This document shows positions 13,774 to 20,446 of a DNA stretch of 24,170 bases, piece after piece. This DNA is from a bacterium (GTDB lineage: Bacteria > Ratteibacteria > UBA8468 > B48-G9 > JAFGKM01). Made by a program: the position numbers and the translations under genes. The stretch lies in contig DAOOVW010000011.1 of NCBI GenBank assembly GCA_035370465.1, positions 13,467-37,636 on the forward strand, written 5' to 3'. Under the pieces are notes generated by a model that made no database searches, had not been told where the DNA came from, and saw only the letters and a list, made by a program, of their open reading frames with translations. Position 1 is the stretch's first letter; each line of letters opens with the position of its first letter.

Positions 13774-13805
13774 TTTTTATTGGATGTTCTCCTTCGCATT
13801 TACCG

Positions 13806-14032
13806 CTTACCCACATTTTCTAAAATCCTCTTGTATAAAGGAACTTCCATTAGGTCAATTTTCTTTTATAAAATAGAAAAATACCCCTTCCTTATTGTTT
13901 CAAGAACCCGGTTCTCACATCCAAAGGATCCCTCTGGGCGTAGCCCAACGGGCGAGCCTTCGGAGAGAATCATGTTCTTTTATCTTAACCGGAAAAAATC
14001 CCCCTTCATCCCCGTTGTGCTATCTGGAAAAA
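13806..14032 (+). repeat. Composite dispersed repeat, copy 2
   Basis: It aligns with 3838-4072 in the same orientation, including the nested GGGCGTAGCCCAACGGGCGA module and its outer AAGAACCCGGTTCTC/GAGAATCATGTTCTT hairpin. Differences are scattered substitutions, a single-base gap in ACCCC against ACTCCC, and a shorter CTTCATCCCCGTTG junction near the right end. Confidence 0.9.
13930..13967 (+). repeat. CGGCCGTAG-family element (short form, nested, copy 2)
   Basis: CCCTCTGGGCGTAG and ACGGGCGAGCCTTCGGAG, the same as at 3962-3999, placed in the loop of the AAGAACCCGGTTCTC hairpin. Confidence 0.8.
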
Positions 14033-14080
14033 TTCCCCTTTATAAAATCTCCCCCACCCCTCTTTTTTAAAGAGGGGAGT

Positions 14081-14124
14081 AACACCAACTCTGCTTTGCT
14101 AATCTCCGCTACTTTAGTCGGTTT
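14081..14124 (+). repeat. CACCAACTCTG...AGTCGGTTT element, core type A (copy 4)
   Basis: Its left end is AACACCAACTCTG, so the usual GACG is lost. The interior CTTTGCTAATCTCCGCTAC and the end TTTAGTCGGTTT match type A. It abuts an AAAGAGGGGAGT palindrome arm. Confidence 0.85.
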
Positions 14125-14364
14125 ACCAATGGGGGAATATCAAAAACCCCCTCATCCCTACATTCTCCCCGCAGGGGAGAAGGATGAAATCCCTCTCTAT
14201 CTCCCTTTATTAAAGGGAGAAGAAACTCCTTCCTTTGAAAAAGGAAGGTGGGGATGGATTGTCTTACACAGAAGGGTTTAGAGTTTTGCTTACAGACCAT
14301 CCCTACGCAGAAGCGATAAGTTGCGCTTACGGGATTTTATCAAATTCCCCAAATCCCCCTCTCT

Positions 14365-14383
14365 CCCCCTTTGCTAAAGGGGG
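14365..14383. repeat. CCCCCTTT-GCT-AAAGGGGG palindrome
   Basis: A perfect 8-bp stem with loop GCT, identical to the one at 23615-23633. It lies about 100 bases after the carB stop in transcription order and could act as an RNA hairpin there, but no U-run follows. Confidence 0.8.
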
Positions 14384-14484
14384 AACTTGTGGGTAAGGGA
14401 TAGTTCCTTTATTAAAGGAAGAAACAATCTACTCTCATTTTTTCGAAGAGGATAAGTTATTTTTTGCCTCTTACTTTGTATTTA

Positions 14485-16044
14485 CTATATTTCTTTATGA
14501 TATTCTTGAATTGTTTTTATATTTATTTGACTTTTCTTTATCTTTTTTATAGCCAGAAAAGTTGCTTTTGCCCCTGGGATTGTTGTAACAAGTGGAATAT
14601 TTCTTCTAACTGCAATTGCTCTTATTGAAAGTATATCTTTTCTTGTTTTTTTCCCAGAAGGAGTATTGATAATTAAATCAATCTCATTATTTTTTATATA
14701 ATCAAGTATATTTGGTCTTTCTAATTCATATATTTTAGGAATTATTTTGACATCTATTCCTCTTTCCTTCAAATAATTTCCTGTTCCCTTACTTGCAAAT
14801 AATGTAAAACCAATTTGAGAAAAACCCTTTGCAATTGATAAAATAGCCGGTTTATCTTTATCTTTCACAGAAATAAATATATTCCCACCCGTAGGTAATT
14901 TTTGTCCAGCAGCAAGTTGACTTTTCGCATATGCCATCTCAAAACTTTCATCTATACCAATAACTTCTCCTGTTGACTTCATTTCAGGACCTAATGTAGC
15001 ATCTACATTCCCAAGCCGATTAAATGGAAACACGGACTCTTTAACAGCAAAATGTTTAATTTTTACCTCTTTTGTAAAACCAAGTTCTTCTAATGTTTTG
15101 CCAATCATAACTTTTGTTGATAATTTTGCTAATGGAACTCCTATTGCTTTACTTAAAAATGGAATTGTTCTTGACGCTCTTGGATTAACTTCTAAAACAT
15201 ACAAACTATTATCTTTAACTGCAAATTGTATATTTATAAGTCCTATAATTTTCAAATAAAGCGCAAGTTTTTTTGTTCCTTCAGTAATTTCCTCAATTAT
15301 TTCTTTTTTTAAACTGTAAGGGGGGGTTACCATTGCACTATCCCCTGAATGAACTCCTGCTTCCTCTATATGTTCCATAATTCCACCAAGAACACAAATT
15401 TTACCATCGGAAATTGCATCAACATCTATCTCAATTGCATCTTCAAGAAATTTATCAATTAAAATTGGTCTATCAGGAGAAACATCAACTGCTTTCTCCA
15501 TAAATTTCTGCAATGATACATCATCATAAACTATTTCCATTGCTCTTCCACCAAGAACATAAGAAGGTCTGACAAGAACAGGATAACCAATTTTGTTCGC
15601 AATTTCTTCTGCTTCTTTGAAACAGGTTGCCGTTCCATTAGAGGGCTGATTTAATCCAACTTCTCTAAGCACTGCACTAAATTTTCTTCTGTCTTCTGCC
15701 ATATCAATTGTTTCAGGACTTGTTCCAAGAATATTTACTCCTTCATTTTTAAGGGGAATTGCAATATTTAAAGGTGTTTGTCCTCCAAATTGTAAGATAA
15801 CTCCAATTGGATTTTCCTTTTGAACAATATTTAAAACATCTTCAACAGTCACTGGCTCAAAATAAAGTTTATCAGAAGTATCATAATCAGTACTGACTGT
15901 TTCTGGATTGCAGTTTATCATAATACTCTCATATCCCTCTTCTCTTAAAGCAAATGAGGCATGAACACAGCAATAATCAAACTCAATCCCCTGCCCTATT
16001 CTATTTGGGCCACCGCCTAAAATAACAACTTTACCTTTGTTCAT
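14485..16044 (-). CDS. carB: Carbamoyl-phosphate synthase large subunit, C-terminal half (split CarB)
   Basis: A 519-residue protein matching only the second half of CarB. It opens with VVILGGGPNRIGQGIEFDYC (residues 6-25), the start of the C-terminal carbamate-kinase half, followed by NCNPETVSTDYDTSD, QFGGQTPLNIA, the ATP-grasp region (RPSYVLGGRAMEIVYD near 160, EVNPRASRTIPF near 288) and an MGS-like allosteric domain from about residue 390 (ASKGTG, INTPSGKKTRKD). The carboxyphosphate half and oligomerisation domain are absent and are not encoded upstream, where guaAB ends two bases before this start. A two-gene CarB is known in Aquifex and some archaea, so a natural split is more likely than truncation. 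It makes carbamoyl phosphate for pyrimidines and arginine together with CarA and the other half. Confidence 0.93.
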   Translation of the reverse strand: MNKGKVVILGGGPNRIGQGIEFDYCCVHASFALREEGYESIMINCNPETVSTDYDTSDKLYFEPVTVEDVLNIVQKENPIGVILQFGGQTPLNIAIPLKNEGVNILGTSPETIDMAEDRRKFSAVLREVGLNQPSNGTATCFKEAEEIANKIGYPVLVRPSYVLGGRAMEIVYDDVSLQKFMEKAVDVSPDRPILIDKFLEDAIEIDVDAISDGKICVLGGIMEHIEEAGVHSGDSAMVTPPYSLKKEIIEEITEGTKKLALYLKIIGLINIQFAVKDNSLYVLEVNPRASRTIPFLSKAIGVPLAKLSTKVMIGKTLEELGFTKEVKIKHFAVKESVFPFNRLGNVDATLGPEMKSTGEVIGIDESFEMAYAKSQLAAGQKLPTGGNIFISVKDKDKPAILSIAKGFSQIGFTLFASKGTGNYLKERGIDVKIIPKIYELERPNILDYIKNNEIDLIINTPSGKKTRKDILSIRAIAVRRNIPLVTTIPGAKATFLAIKKIKKSQINIKTIQEYHKEI

Positions 16045-16046
16045 AA

Positions 16047-16979
16047 TTAAATATATTCAATTGTACTTGGGGGTTTTGGAGTAATATCATATAAAACTTT
16101 TACAACATCTGGAACTTTTTCAACTATTTCTTTCATAACTTTTTCTAATTTTGACAATTGGATTTTGGGAACTTTTGCAGTAATTGCATCCTTTGATTCA
16201 ACTGCTCTTATTGCAATAATATCCCCATAGACCCTTTTCCCACTTATAATTCCTGTTGCTTTATCAGATAACAAAACAGGAAAAACCTGAAATATTTTTG
16301 AACTTGTAAGTGTTTTTTCAACTATTGAAGTCGCAATTCTTACTTTTCTAATTCTATCTGGTGTTACCTCTCCGATTACCCTTACTGAAAGACCAGGTCC
16401 TGGAAATGGTTGCCTATCATAAATTTTTTTAGGGAACTTTAATGCTTTTGCTAATTTTCTTACATCGGGCTTGTATAATTCTTTTAATGGCTCTATAATT
16501 TTCAGTCCAAAAGATAAAGGATTTATACCTACTTGCGAAAGAACATTATGTTGTGTCTTAATTCCCTTTTGTGTTTCAACAATATCTGCTGCAATAGTCC
16601 CCTGAATTAAAAAATCAACAGAATAACTCTTAACTGCCTGTCCAAGTGTTTTGTAAAAACACTCTCTAAAAGACATTCTTTTCTCTTCCGGGTCAATTTT
16701 CCCCTTCAATGCTTCAAAAAATTTCTCTTTTACATCCCAAATTTCAAGTGTTATACCTTCCTTTTCAAAAAAATTTTTTGTTTCTTCAATTTCTCCTTCT
16801 CTCATAAAACCAGTATCTAAAAGTAATACATAAAGATTATCACCAAGTGCTCTTTTTGCTATAATTGCTGCAACAACACTATCAACTCCCCCAGAAGTGG
16901 CAACAAGTGCTTTCTCATTTTTAACCACTTTTTTCTTTATTTCAGCAATCTTCTCTTTTAAAAATTTGTCTATATTCAT
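16047..16979 (-). CDS. guaAB: GMP synthase ATP-pyrophosphatase subunit (GuaA subunit B type)
   Basis: A 310-residue protein equivalent to the synthetase part of GuaA. The PP-loop ATSGGVDSVVAA lies at 27-38, GTIAADIVE near 127 and TQHNV near 142, the RQPFPGPGLSVRVIGEVT segment near 209 is typical of GMP synthase, and the C-terminus is KPPSTIEYI (usually PPATIEWE). The N-terminal glutaminase domain is missing, so this is the two-subunit arrangement best known from archaea. The partner amidotransferase is not in the window. It adenylates XMP and aminates it to GMP. AAAGGAGGT lies about ten bases before the ATG, a strong ribosome site. The gene is followed after two bases by carB C-half, forming a nucleotide-synthesis operon. 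Confidence 0.95.
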   Translation of the reverse strand: MNIDKFLKEKIAEIKKKVVKNEKALVATSGGVDSVVAAIIAKRALGDNLYVLLLDTGFMREGEIEETKNFFEKEGITLEIWDVKEKFFEALKGKIDPEEKRMSFRECFYKTLGQAVKSYSVDFLIQGTIAADIVETQKGIKTQHNVLSQVGINPLSFGLKIIEPLKELYKPDVRKLAKALKFPKKIYDRQPFPGPGLSVRVIGEVTPDRIRKVRIATSIVEKTLTSSKIFQVFPVLLSDKATGIISGKRVYGDIIAIRAVESKDAITAKVPKIQLSKLEKVMKEIVEKVPDVVKVLYDITPKPPSTIEYI

Positions 16980-17005
16980 TTGCCCTTTACCTCCTTTTAT
17001 ATTTT

Positions 17006-17034
17006 ATTATATTCATCTCATTTTTTAATTGAAT
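17006..17034 (-). promoter_or_regulatory. Possible promoter of guaAB-carB
   Basis: A perfect TATAAT (minus strand, 17006-17011) lies about 20 bases before the strong ribosome site. The best -35 match at 16-17 bases spacing is TTCAAT/ATTCAA, only three of six. It is plausible as the operon promoter because of its position. Confidence 0.4.
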
Positions 17035-17525
17035 TTGTTTGAAAACACTTTTCTTATAAGGGCTTAAAACTATTAGAAACAGTTGTAATTAAACTTATAT
17101 ATATCTCCTCTTTATCAACTAGGAAATATTTACTCAACCCGGTCTTTCTGATAAAAATATTTATACACTTTTATACTATATTAAAAGCAGAGTTAAAGTT
17201 CAAATTTTTTTATCAATTAAACTATAACATATCTACTATGAATTGACAAATTTTAATTCTGTTTTCATTATACTCCCCCCAAGTTTTTTTCAATTGTTCT
17301 GCAGGTCCTTCATATATATAGGTTTTGATTTATTTTCAAAAAAACAAAAAGAGACATTGATAGGTATCAGTGTATTGACAAACAGAAAGAAGAAAAACTT
17401 AAACTCTAAGAATTTTTACCAAATAAACTTGATCCCTAAAATCCCGCAAATAACTATGTTTTTCTTATCTGATAATATCTATTGAGTAATATGATATCTT
17501 AGCTTCTAAAAACTAGGGCTACTCT

Positions 17526-17554
17526 AATGAGGTTCAGTTAGGATTTACCTCATT
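17526..17554. terminator. Hairpin after the first pilin gene, possible terminator
   Basis: AATGAGGT and ACCTCATT form an 8-bp stem with a 13-base loop. The T-run (TTTTTT) lies on the plus-strand side. Minus-strand transcripts leaving the pilin gene, whose stop is at 17567, would form the same stem but without a good U-run. Its position suggests a terminator; its direction is ambiguous. Confidence 0.4.
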
Positions 17555-17566
17555 TTTTACTCCCTG

Positions 17567-18313
17567 TTAATTGTATGGGAGAAACATTGGTTTTACCCCT
17601 CCTACAGAATTTGCCCTTTCATAACTTACCCATTCAACATGCCCATCAAAAAAAAGACAATTCCCTCCATTATTATGTCTTCTAAGACCTGACGATTCCC
17701 AAGTCTTTTCTGGCAATAGTAGATAGGGATTAAAGGTATTTGCTTGATAACTATCTGCTATCCATACTTTTGCAGATGTGTCTTTTACTCTGTTAAGTTT
17801 TCCCATTTTTGTTACTGGATCGTTTCTGATTGTTATTCCATAAAATGCTGTATCTAAAGGAAAAGCATAAGAAACTGGACGAACATTGGGATATTTAAAT
17901 TTCTGGCTTGGACATGTATACACACAGGGCTTATATAGTCCATTGGCTGTTGTTCCTAAGTTATAATAATCATATACCGGAAGATTAAAATATTTTGCAA
18001 GTAGAACATACCAAGCAGGTATATCAGCACTTGCATAACCATCATGTTGACCAGAAATACCTCCACCAGCAACATAACCACAAGGAAGCCAGTCATCATA
18101 GTCCTGACAATACATCATTGTCGCAGTCCCTATTTGTTTTAAATTACTCATACATACTGATTGTCTTGCTTTTTCTCTTGCCTTACTTAATGCAGGTAGT
18201 AACATAGCGGCAAGAATCGCTATTATCGCTATTACCACCAGCAACTCAATCAATGTAAACCCTCCGCCACAAGACACGGCGGACGCTGAAATACGCACTC
18301 TCTTTCTATTCAT
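17567..18313 (-). CDS. Type II pseudopilin-like protein, H-X9-DG family (pilin 1)
   Basis: A 248-residue protein with an 18-residue leader, prepilin cleavage at GGG^FTLIELLVV (Glu at +5), the hydrophobic helix ending in AAMLLPALSKAREKARQS, and a C-terminal RRHNNGGNCLFFDGHVEWV (His, nine residues, Asp-Gly), the DUF1559/H-X9-DG signature abundant in PVC-type bacteria. It would be exported and processed by a prepilin peptidase; its surface role is unknown. The frame is open to 18412, but AGGAGGTGA lies seven bases before the ATG at 18313 and the promoter at 18417-18445 starts transcription near 18410, so the longer form is excluded. Leader residues SAVSCGGG are encoded by a copy of the 25-bp CTCCGCCACA repeat. 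It is paralogous to the protein at 22800-23462. Confidence 0.93.
   Translation of the reverse strand: MNRKRVRISASAVSCGGGFTLIELLVVIAIIAILAAMLLPALSKAREKARQSVCMSNLKQIGTATMMYCQDYDDWLPCGYVAGGGISGQHDGYASADIPAWYVLLAKYFNLPVYDYYNLGTTANGLYKPCVYTCPSQKFKYPNVRPVSYAFPLDTAFYGITIRNDPVTKMGKLNRVKDTSAKVWIADSYQANTFNPYLLLPEKTWESSGLRRHNNGGNCLFFDGHVEWVSYERANSVGGVKPMFLPYN
18262..18286 (+). repeat. 25-bp CTCCGCCACA module inside the pilin 1 leader
   Basis: CTCCGCCACAAGACACGGCG then GACGC matches the intergenic copies at 5179-5203 and 19083-19107, with the TCCGCC/GGCGGA stem intact. On the minus strand it encodes SAVSCGG plus part of the glycine at the prepilin cleavage site. Confidence 0.7.
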
Positions 18314-18365
18314 TTCTATCACCTCCTGTTCTTCTCTCCAAACTCCTTTCCTTTTTAATGCCTGC

Positions 18366-18385
18366 CCGTCTATCTTTGTAGACGG
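18366..18385. promoter_or_regulatory. Hairpin in the 5' leader of pilin 1
   Basis: CCGTCTA, loop TCTTTG, TAGACGG: a perfect 7-bp stem lying between the transcription start and the ribosome site, about 40 bases before the latter. The adjoining ATGCCTGCC (18358-18366) also begins the inverted repeat at 8517-8550, so the hairpin may be repeat-derived. It could influence mRNA stability. Confidence 0.5.
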
Positions 18386-18416
18386 AAAGATGGAGATGGA
18401 TTTCTTCTTCACTTTA

Positions 18417-18445
18417 TTTATATAATAACTCTTTTATTTTGTCAA
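18417..18445 (-). promoter_or_regulatory. Sigma-70-type promoter of pilin 1
   Basis: On the minus strand, TTGACA (18440-18445, perfect), 17 bases, TATAAA (18417-18422, five of six). The predicted start near 18410 gives a leader of about 97 bases containing the 7-bp hairpin and a strong AGGAGGTGA. It is the best-matched -35 box in the window. Confidence 0.75.
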
Positions 18446-18476
18446 GTCCATTTAAAAATCCCCTCTCTATCTTTCA

Positions 18477-18509
18477 AGAACTCAGTTCTTATAGAGAACC
18501 AAAGTTCTT
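18477..18509. repeat. AAGAACTCAGTTCT hairpin family member
   Basis: AAGAACTCAGTTCT, TAT, AGAACCAAAGTTCTT followed by CCATCTTTACC. It has the same layout as 5249-5281 with several compensatory and non-compensatory changes and no insertion in the loop. Confidence 0.7.
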
Positions 18510-18594
18510 CCATCTTTACCTTTTTATTTTTTGTTTCTTATTTTTAATTTTCACTTGGACATTTTGCTTTCCAACATCCCCCCTCATCCCTCCA

Positions 18595-18629
18595 CCCTCG
18601 GGCGTAGTCCAGAGGACGAGCCTTCTCCC
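18595..18629 (+). repeat. CGGCCGTAG-family element, internally deleted
   Basis: CCCTCGGGCGTAGTCCAGAG then GACGAGCCTTCTCCC. The left arm and the TCCAGAGG loop match 6577, but the ACGGGC part of the right arm is reduced to ACGAGCC. The element leads into a CTTCTCCC/GGAGAAG hairpin. Confidence 0.7.
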
Positions 18630-18772
18630 TTAGAGGAGAAGGATGAAATCCCCCTCTTTTTTCCCCAATGTCTGTCCGCAATCTTTCTGTCGGACCGCTG
18701 TTCATCGGACTTAATATCTTTAAAACCATGCCCTGATTGTATTGTATCAACAACCGGGACTTGATTATTTTC

Positions 18773-18806
18773 AAGGACCCGGTTCTCATAGAAAACCAGT
18801 CCCTTC
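18773..18806. repeat. AAGGACCCGGTTCT hairpin family member
   Basis: AAGGACCCGGTTCT, CAT, AGAAAACCAGTCCCTTCT, then ATCTTAGCCGG, as in the composite blocks (TATCTTAGCCGG). The right arm has decayed. Confidence 0.7.
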
Positions 18807-19021
18807 TATCTTAGCCGGGAAAAATCTCCCATCCAAATCCCCCTCCATCCCCGTTGGGTACTGCCAAAATTGGCTATATCTTTTATAATGCCTTTCTTTC
18901 TCTTTTAATGCTTTTATATGTCTTTATATCCCTCACCCTTTTTTTATCTATTTTTTTGACACTATCTCCATTCCGTCACTGCCAGAATTTTGTTACCTGT
19001 TCATTTCCCCCTCACCCATAC

Positions 19022-19075
19022 CCCTCGGCCGTAGTTTAGAATCCGTAGCCAAAAGCGAGGACCCTACGGGCGAGC
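19022..19075 (+). repeat. CGGCCGTAG-family element, long-loop form (copy 2)
   Basis: CCCTCGGCCGTAG, loop TTTAGAATCCGTAGCC then AAAAGCGAGGACC, then CTACGGGCGAGCC. It is closest to 6577-6635. It is followed directly by CTTCTCC and the 25-bp CTCCGCCACA module. Confidence 0.85.
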
Positions 19076-19082
19076 CTTCTCC

Positions 19083-19107
19083 CTCCGCCACAAAGCACAA
19101 CGGACAG
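19083..19107 (+). repeat. 25-bp CTCCGCCACA module (copy 3)
   Basis: CTCCGCCACAAAGCACAACG then GACAG. The stem is partly broken (CAACGGA instead of GGCGGA). It sits within GGAGAAG-type flanks, like copy 1. Confidence 0.7.
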
Positions 19108-19243
19108 ATGCTTTAATAAAGGGAGAAGAAACTCCTTCCTTTAAAAAAGGAAGGTAAGGATGGATTTCTCTTTCATCTTTTTTTTATCTATTTTTTGACA
19201 CTACCTATTAATTCACTGCTTTCAGTCAAGGCAGTTAACTGAT

Positions 19244-20178
19244 TTAAATTACTTCTGGCCATCCTTTTTTCCATTTCATTTCACCTATATATAGTCCTTT
19301 TGTTCTATGTTTTTTGAGGTAAATATCTTTTATAGAACGAGAACAACTGGTAATATACCATTTCTTCTTTAAAAAAAATTTCTCACTTGCATGAGAAGGA
19401 CAAAGAAAATAACTATCTCTTCCTTCCTAATCTAATGGATTATCAGAAATAGAAAATTTTGTCCCATTTCCATGCCGATAAAAGAGGTAATATCTATTAG
19501 AATACTTAATTACACAAGGAGACTCAGTTTTACAACAAGTTCCTTCATAAAATGACTTTTTTCTTATTAATACCGGACCTAAATCTTGCCAATGAATAAG
19601 GTCATTTGAAGTAGCAACAGCAATGCAGGAAAATGTTATATCTTTTTTTATATCAGCCACATAATACATCATAAAACCATATTCTTTTTCAAAAATAACA
19701 TGAGGGTCTCTACAAGAACAAGATTTTTTTATATCCCAGAAAGCCCATTCTTTTGAAGGAAGAAAAATAGGATTGAAAGGATGCTTTTCCCAGTTAAACA
19801 AATCTTTTGAAGTAGCAAGGCACATAAACTCTGCTTTTTCTATATTATGACTTGCATAAAACATATAAAACTTTTTTTATGTTTAATAACATAAGGAGCA
19901 TAAATTCCTCTATTTTCCCATGGTAATTGAGGATTATAAACTAAAGCATCTTCTACTTTTTGCCACTTATAAAGGTTTTTGCTTATAGCATGTCCAATAA
20001 TTATTTCATTTCCCAGATCATAGCATCCTTTACCTACTTCTCCTGAAATATAGAATAAATGAAATACTTCTTTCTCTCTAATTATACAATGGTCATTAAC
20101 ATATTCTCCTTTATTATGATACACATATTTAAAAGATTTTGGCCATTTTTTTACTGGAATTATGAATTTCTTTTCCAT
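19244..20178 (-). pseudogene. Five-bladed beta-propeller glycosidase-type gene (GH32/43/130-like), broken
   Basis: The gene starts at ATG 20178 behind AGGAGG and reads VNDHCIIREKEVFHLFYISG (a GH32-like ND motif) to about 19868. There one extra base in the A7 or T4 run restores the frame 19864-19430, which carries MFYASHNIE, CRDPHVIFEKEYGFMMYY (RDP motif) and TESPCVIKYSNRYYLFYRHG. A TAG at 19427-19429 then interrupts, but the same frame continues, with SHASEKFF...KKKWYITSCS and a final GEMKWKKGWPEVI, to TAA at 19244. Repaired, it would encode about 311 residues, normal for the family. It probably hydrolysed or phosphorolysed a plant- or algal-type glycan. Two separate lesions favour a real pseudogene over a single sequencing error. 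It lacks a signal peptide. Confidence 0.8.
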
Positions 20179-20446
20179 TTTATTTTCCTCCTTTTCTTCC
20201 CCTAATTATACCTAATTTTCACTCCTAACTTTAATTCCTTCCTATCTCTTTGAATATCATTATCTTATCCACATGCTCATTTGGACAAATATTATTGCGA
20301 CTTTTTTAAGAAGGAACCTAAAATTTCAAACAGATTTTATTTTGAGAAAATACGGCATTTGTTATTAAATTTTGTTTTAAAAATAAAGAAATTTAATACA
20401 AAATCTTTTGGCACATAATATGCAGCACTAAAAACAAATTTGTTTC
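20179..20446. other. Intergenic region between the GH123-like gene and the propeller pseudogene
   Basis: AT-rich, with no repeat modules. TATAAT (minus strand) lies about 30 bases before the pseudogene ATG with only a poor -35 match. AAACAAATTTGTTT near the GH123-like stop is palindromic but too AT-rich and loopless to be a good terminator. Confidence 0.5.

Larger units (their letters stand above)
13774..14484. other. Repeat-filled gap between carB C-half and hisH
   Basis: About 700 bases without a supportable gene. In order: composite block copy 2 (13806-14032), a CCCCTCTTT/AAAGAGGGG palindrome, a type A CACCAACTCTG element (14081-14124), CTTCTCC/GGAGAAG hairpins, CCTTCCTTT/AAAGGAAGG, a CAGAAGCG...CGCTTACG inverted repeat (about 14305-14335) seen nowhere else here, and a CCCCCTTT/AAAGGGGG palindrome at 14365-14383. 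Confidence 0.8.
16980..17566. other. Intergenic region with promoter, hairpin and no gene
   Basis: About 590 AT-rich bases. Unlike other gaps it holds none of the dispersed hairpin modules. A TTG-initiated plus-strand frame at 17243-17485 has low-complexity, unfamiliar content and no ribosome site. On the plus strand TTGACA at 17243 with CATTAT 17 bases later is promoter-like but leads to nothing recognisable. The left end holds the guaAB leader and the right end a hairpin next to the pilin stop. Confidence 0.6.
18314..19243. other. Pilin 1 leader followed by a repeat-dense gap
   Basis: The first 130 bases are the pilin promoter and leader. From about 18450 to 19220 there is no supportable gene: AAGAACTCAGTTCT hairpin (18477), CGGCCGTAG-type element (18595), GTCCG/CGGAC inverted repeats (about 18668-18710), AAGGACCCGGTTCT hairpin (18773), CCCCGTTG tag, a T-rich tract plus GACACTAYC repeated twice (18938-18966 and 19177-19206), a second CGGCCGTAG element (19022) and the 25-bp module (19083). 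Confidence 0.75.

Noticed and set aside
13780..14300. ORFs on both strands in the hisH upstream gap
   Set aside because: They are translations of the composite repeat and palindromes; the same peptides appear at the other repeat copy.
14485..16044. CarB truncated by assembly or deletion
   Set aside because: The frame starts with its own ATG at the natural domain boundary and follows guaAB by two bases, which fits a natural split gene.
17243..17485. 80-residue plus-strand ORF
   Set aside because: TTG start lying on the possible -35 box itself, no ribosome site, low-complexity sequence.
17567..18412. 281-residue version of pilin 1 starting at 18412
   Set aside because: The TTGACA-17-TATAAA promoter predicts transcription starting near 18410. 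A strong AGGAGGTGA precedes the ATG at 18313, and the extension encodes the hairpin region.
18439..19039. Several 60-80 residue ORFs in the large repeat gap
   Set aside because: Repeat-derived composition, no start signals, and no family resemblance.
19427..19429. TAG read as pyrrolysine in the propeller gene
   Set aside because: The gene also carries a frameshift and nothing else in the window suggests TAG recoding; decay is simpler.
20430..20446. Terminator after the GH123-like gene (AAACAAATTTGTTT)
   Set aside because: Only A-T pairs and no loop space; it would not form a stable RNA hairpin.
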